A stretch of 64,000 bases of DNA, taken from NCBI GenBank assembly GCA_963693365.1, contig CAVNZM010000006.1, positions 6,200,001 through 6,264,000 on the forward strand, in the 5' to 3' direction. Below the pieces are notes generated by a model that did not search any database, was not told the DNA's origin, and saw nothing but the letters and a program-made list of their open reading frames with translations. Position numbers and translations under genes: made by a program. Position 1 is the stretch's first letter, and every line of letters begins with the position of its first letter. This stretch comes from Amoebidium appalachense. Its lineage: Eukaryota; Ichthyosporea. Positions 61,244-64,000 of this stretch are shown here, in pieces.

Positions 61244-61704
61244 CTTTTGCAATGATCGTCTGTGCGCATGGATGTGAGTTTGTCTAGCAGGCGTGCCCGA
61301 AGGATATGGCCGGATGAGTTGTAGGAAGGGAATAGTCAAAAAAATGGCTGTCTGGGTGTATGACAATGTCTCACGGAGTCGCTTGTTCTTTTTCTGTGTT
61401 TGTTTTGGTCTCGCACACGGGGGCTTGTAGCATGATGGTTTTTTCGGACCGGCTGAGTTTAAAGCGCCTTGCTGGTCGTGAAAGATATATTTCCTGAAAG
61501 CTTATAATTTTTACTATATTGTTTTGTAGACACTATAGTCCTGCAGGCAGCGCTGCAGCTAAAAAAATAAGCCATCAAGGTGACAAACTATCACTAACCT
61601 TGGTTAGCCACCTTCCAAAAATGGCGCATAAATGTTTGAACACATGCACGTACATACACACATGCACACCTGCACCACCACCACCACCACCACCTACTTG
61701 CAAC

Positions 61705-61763
<59 letters not shown>

Positions 61764-62535
61764 TCCCATAACCACAACCGACACGCACGGCATGCTTTTT
61801 ATCGCATAAGGAAACAACAACAAAGACAACAGCAACAGAAGCAAAAACACAGTAGCATCAAAAACATAACCAAACAACGGGATAATAATATAATCGCAAT
61901 ACTAATAACAACAACAATAATAGTAATAGCAACAGTAATTATGATAATGATAACAAACAAACGTAGGTGGAGGATGTGAGGAACAAGTTCGGCAAGCTTG
62001 AAGAGCTGATGGCCAACGGGTGGAAGGAGAAAAAGGTGGTGCCCGTGCGCAAGGTAGCAACCCTACTGCACACATGTGCATGCACACACACACACACACA
62101 CACATGCACGCATGCATGCATGCATGCATACACACGCGCACACGCACACGCACCCAATGAAAGATAAGAAAGACAAAAAAATTGGGGGAAAAGAACTCAT
62201 CATAAAGAACACCGATATTAGCTGTGTAGTTTAGGTATATTCAGGGTAAAAGGGTACTAACAAAACGGGGGGACAGAGTGTGTTTGTATACCTCTTTCTT
62301 CAGGCTCGGCAGAGGGTGGGGGCGGGTTGGGAGGGGAGTGGAGGGGGGGGGGGGGGGAGAGGGGGGGGGGGGGGGAGAGAGAGAGAGAGAGTGTGTGTGT
62401 GTGTGTGTGGGGACGGTTGCCGGGGAAAGGGGATTGGAAGGGGGTGGGGGCAGAGGGGGGAAGGGGGAGTCAACAAGCATTGGGCGGATCTTTCATATAC
62501 AGTTTCTCACCTCACCCCCCGACACACACGTGCAC

Positions 62536-62593
<58 letters not shown>

Positions 62594-63556
62594 ATAGCCG
62601 GTGGCCAAGCCTGCGGCAGCGGCAGCAGGGGGAAGCAAGGGGGCTGCCGGGCCTAGCGAGGCAGAAAAGAAGAGACAGGAGGCAAGGCAGAGATTGATGG
62701 AAGCTAAAAAGGCGGCAAGAGATAGGGCCAAGCAGGTACGTGTATGTGGGTGGGTGGGTGGGTGGGCGTGTGGGTGGTTTGGGAGGGGAGGGGAGGGGGG
62801 GAATTGTGGGTCGGTGGGTGGGTGGGAGTGTTTGTTTGTGGGCGGATGCGTGCGTGCGTGCGTGTGCCCTTGTGTTCTTGCTTGTTTTTAAGTGGGTGGG
62901 TGTGGGGGGTGTGGAGGGGGAGGGGATGCATGTGTGTACCTGTGCCTGACTCTGAATAGGTCGGTGTGCCAGTGGCTCTACCTTTGCAGAGCCTCCCCCC
63001 CCCCCCCCCCCCCCCCTCCCCTTTTTTTTGGGGGGGGGGGGGGGGGGGAGGGGGGGGGGAAAGGGGGGGTAGATCGTTAAGTTCCTCTTGTGCGTGTCTA
63101 CAGGTGCACTGGAAAGGGCTGCTTGTCCTTGGATCTCCCTTTGTGTGGCTATGTGTGGGTGTGGGTGTGGGTATGAGGTGTGCACGTGTGTCTGTATACG
63201 TAGGGGCTCCCTCTCATACACGTATCCCTCTGACTTTTTCTGCACGTCCCACAACACAGGGAACAGCTCAAGTCGACGAACCTACAAAGCCGACCACTGC
63301 CGAGCCCCACCCGGAGCAAAAACCCAAAGCTGATCCTGCACCAATCAAACCACTGGAAACCAAGCCGATCGTTCCGGAACCAATCACCGCACAGGATGCA
63401 CAGCCTTTTAAGGTAGCGTCCTCAGCAGCAGTCGCGCCGGTCACTGCCGGGCCAGTGGGAATGTCAGAGCCAAAGCCATTTTTCGTACCGGGAACGACAA
63501 CTTCTGGATTTTCCTTTGCTGGCAATTTTATAAATAGTCAATCAATTGCTGGTTAG
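55069..63556 (+). CDS. DLGAP5: GKAP/DLGAP-domain protein, HURP (DLGAP5)-like, 8 coding exons
   Basis: The exons I read are 55069-55243, 55976-56410, 56774-56997, 58917-59733, 60739-60899, 61967-62053, 62598-62735 and 63260-63556 (TAG). They sum to exactly 778 codons with no frame conflict. The ATG has a CCGCCATGG context. Residues 1-58 are basic. MTRRELLELWRDEKRKQ (82-98) resembles the microtubule-binding-region repeat of HURP. Residues 279-550 are acidic, Glu/Lys/Thr-rich and apparently disordered. The GKAP core (551-633) reads GTVMAVCGQSHLLVDKRFAQ, SSDLEGFWDVIDIQVEDVRN and KFGKLEELMANGW, matching the VxGQ...L..KF.QF, DL.GFWD and VEDV..KF motifs of DLGAP proteins. A Lys/Arg/Ala helix follows (EKKRQEARQRLMEAKKAA), then a Pro-rich tail. 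HURP stabilises spindle microtubules; other DLGAPs are scaffolds. Assignment to HURP rather than DLGAP1-4 is inference. A possible acceptor at 63990 leaves open a further exon. Confidence 0.8.
55277..55372 (+). repeat. (TG)n array in GKAP-gene intron 1
   Basis: About 45 TG units start 33 nt after the predicted donor CAAG|GTAGAA. Confidence 0.95.
55828..55925 (+). repeat. Tandem about 33-bp repeat, three diverged units
   Basis: GTTATTACTATTACTATAGT with AGTTACTTA recurs three times with substitutions, just upstream of the acceptor of the second coding exon. Confidence 0.7.
58507..58882 (+). repeat. SINE-like dispersed repeat, long diverged copy F
   Basis: It shares GCATAAGCAACCCTGCTCGTC, TGATCAAGACGGGT, AGGTCGAAACTC, CCCTGAGGATGG..CTCTGCTTAT and GACGCATTCAAA with copy C (4493-4773), in the same order. 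It extends further 5' than copy C: CTAGAAGCCCCGTCTCCTGAG matches the fragment at 32190-32220. It ends in a C-rich tract that runs to 8 bp before the acceptor CAATACAACAG of the GKAP-gene exon at 58917. Confidence 0.75.
60006..60060 (+). repeat. Poly-C tract, 55 nt
   Basis: The longest uninterrupted homopolymer I see in the window, in a GKAP-gene intron. It is followed by T-rich sequence (60190-60240) without coding content. Confidence 0.95.
60568..60735 (+). repeat. Two C(n)-(CA)n units before GKAP-gene exon 5
   Basis: C22-AA-(CA)n at 60568-60645 and C-rich-AA-(CA)n at 60674-60735. The second ends CCCACACAG, the acceptor itself. Confidence 0.95.
62538..62590 (+). repeat. (CA)n before the GKAP-gene exon at 62598
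   Basis: About 25 CA units, then TACAATAG as the acceptor. Confidence 0.95.
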
Positions 63557-63808
63557 AAACTCCCCCCCCCCCCCCCCCCCCCTCTCGCGGAGTCCTCAAC
63601 ATGCACACACACGTGCTTCTAAACTGACGGTATTAAAGAAGGGGGAGGGTGTCTTATTAGCGTTCTGGCATGGGTGTGTGTGACGCTGAGTGGGGTTTCT
63701 TGGAAGGTAAATGTAAGTGTGGAGAGGAGGGAGAGAGTGCGGCAGAGAATGGTTTAGGAACGAGATTGGAGGGGGGGGAAGGGGGGGAGGGGGGGGGGGG
63801 GGGGGGGG

Positions 63809-63868
<60 letters not shown>

Positions 63869-64000
63869 CACGTTTGTCACATTATTGGTGGTTGTTTCTT
63901 CATGCTGGTTGAAACTATTCGTGTGGGTGGGTGGGTGGTTGGGGGGGGGGGGGCGGGAGGGAGGGTAACTCATTCACGTTCAAATTACAGGAGTAGGCAA
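63557..64000. other. 3' flank of the GKAP gene, or terminal intron
   Basis: Contains C18 (63563-63580), a G tract and about 27 GA units (63781-63867), and a final AAATTACAG|GAGTAGG at the window edge that looks like an acceptor. If the TAG at 63554 is spliced out, the gene would continue beyond the window. Confidence 0.5.

Overview
The window is nuclear DNA from an intron-rich eukaryote. Its genes are split by long spliceosomal introns (GT-AG), promoters carry CCAAT and TATA elements, and there is an APE-type non-LTR retrotransposon. The non-coding DNA is saturated with homopolymer C/G tracts (up to 55 nt), long (TG/CA)n and (GA/CT)n microsatellites and short dispersed repeats. A GKAP/DLGAP-domain protein, a family best known from animals and their unicellular relatives, together with YEATS4, TSR1 and PP2C genes, suggests an opisthokont, possibly a unicellular holozoan with a bloated genome such as an ichthyosporean. 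That placement is inference from gene content only.

Layout, left to right. 1-7766 (+): the last eleven recognisable coding exons of TSR1 (20S pre-rRNA / 40S ribosome maturation). 7767-13004: mostly low-complexity DNA with a few candidate short exons of an unrecognised gene. 13118-16527 (+): a LINE encoding an APE endonuclease and a reverse transcriptase, with two reading-frame breaks at homopolymers. 16840-21696 (+): a PP2C protein phosphatase gene. 21697-25600: gene-poor DNA holding a 216-bp 5'-truncated copy of the LINE with an 8-bp target duplication, and a second, more diverged LINE fragment on the minus strand. 25767-26929 (+): an intronless gene for a single-C2H2 zinc-finger protein with CCAAT, TATA and CRE sites. 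26930-38498: gene-poor DNA with MITE-like elements, a ~0.8-kb minisatellite and weak exon candidates. 38499-46119 (-): a complete six-exon YEATS4/GAS41/Yaf9 gene. 47792-52181 (+): a five-exon protein with two copies of a paired CCCH zinc-finger module. 54064-63556 (+): an eight-coding-exon GKAP/HURP-like gene with an E2F-like site, CCAAT and TATA in its promoter.

The genes do not form an operon-like unit. They are independent housekeeping or regulatory genes: ribosome biogenesis, chromatin acyl-lysine reading, dephosphorylation, RNA binding and spindle/scaffold function. The unusual features are mostly in non-coding DNA: (i) a SINE-like dispersed repeat whose copies end in poly(C) rather than poly(A); (ii) a fixed 5'-C(n)-A(n)/(CA)n-3' polarity of compound microsatellites; (iii) introns whose 5' splice sites open into (GT)n and whose 3' splice sites close a (CA)n run, most strikingly YEATS4 intron 2; and (iv) single-base frame breaks in otherwise well-conserved ORFs, most of them at homopolymers. 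All exon boundaries given here come from reading-frame continuity and splice consensus; none was tested against transcripts or databases.
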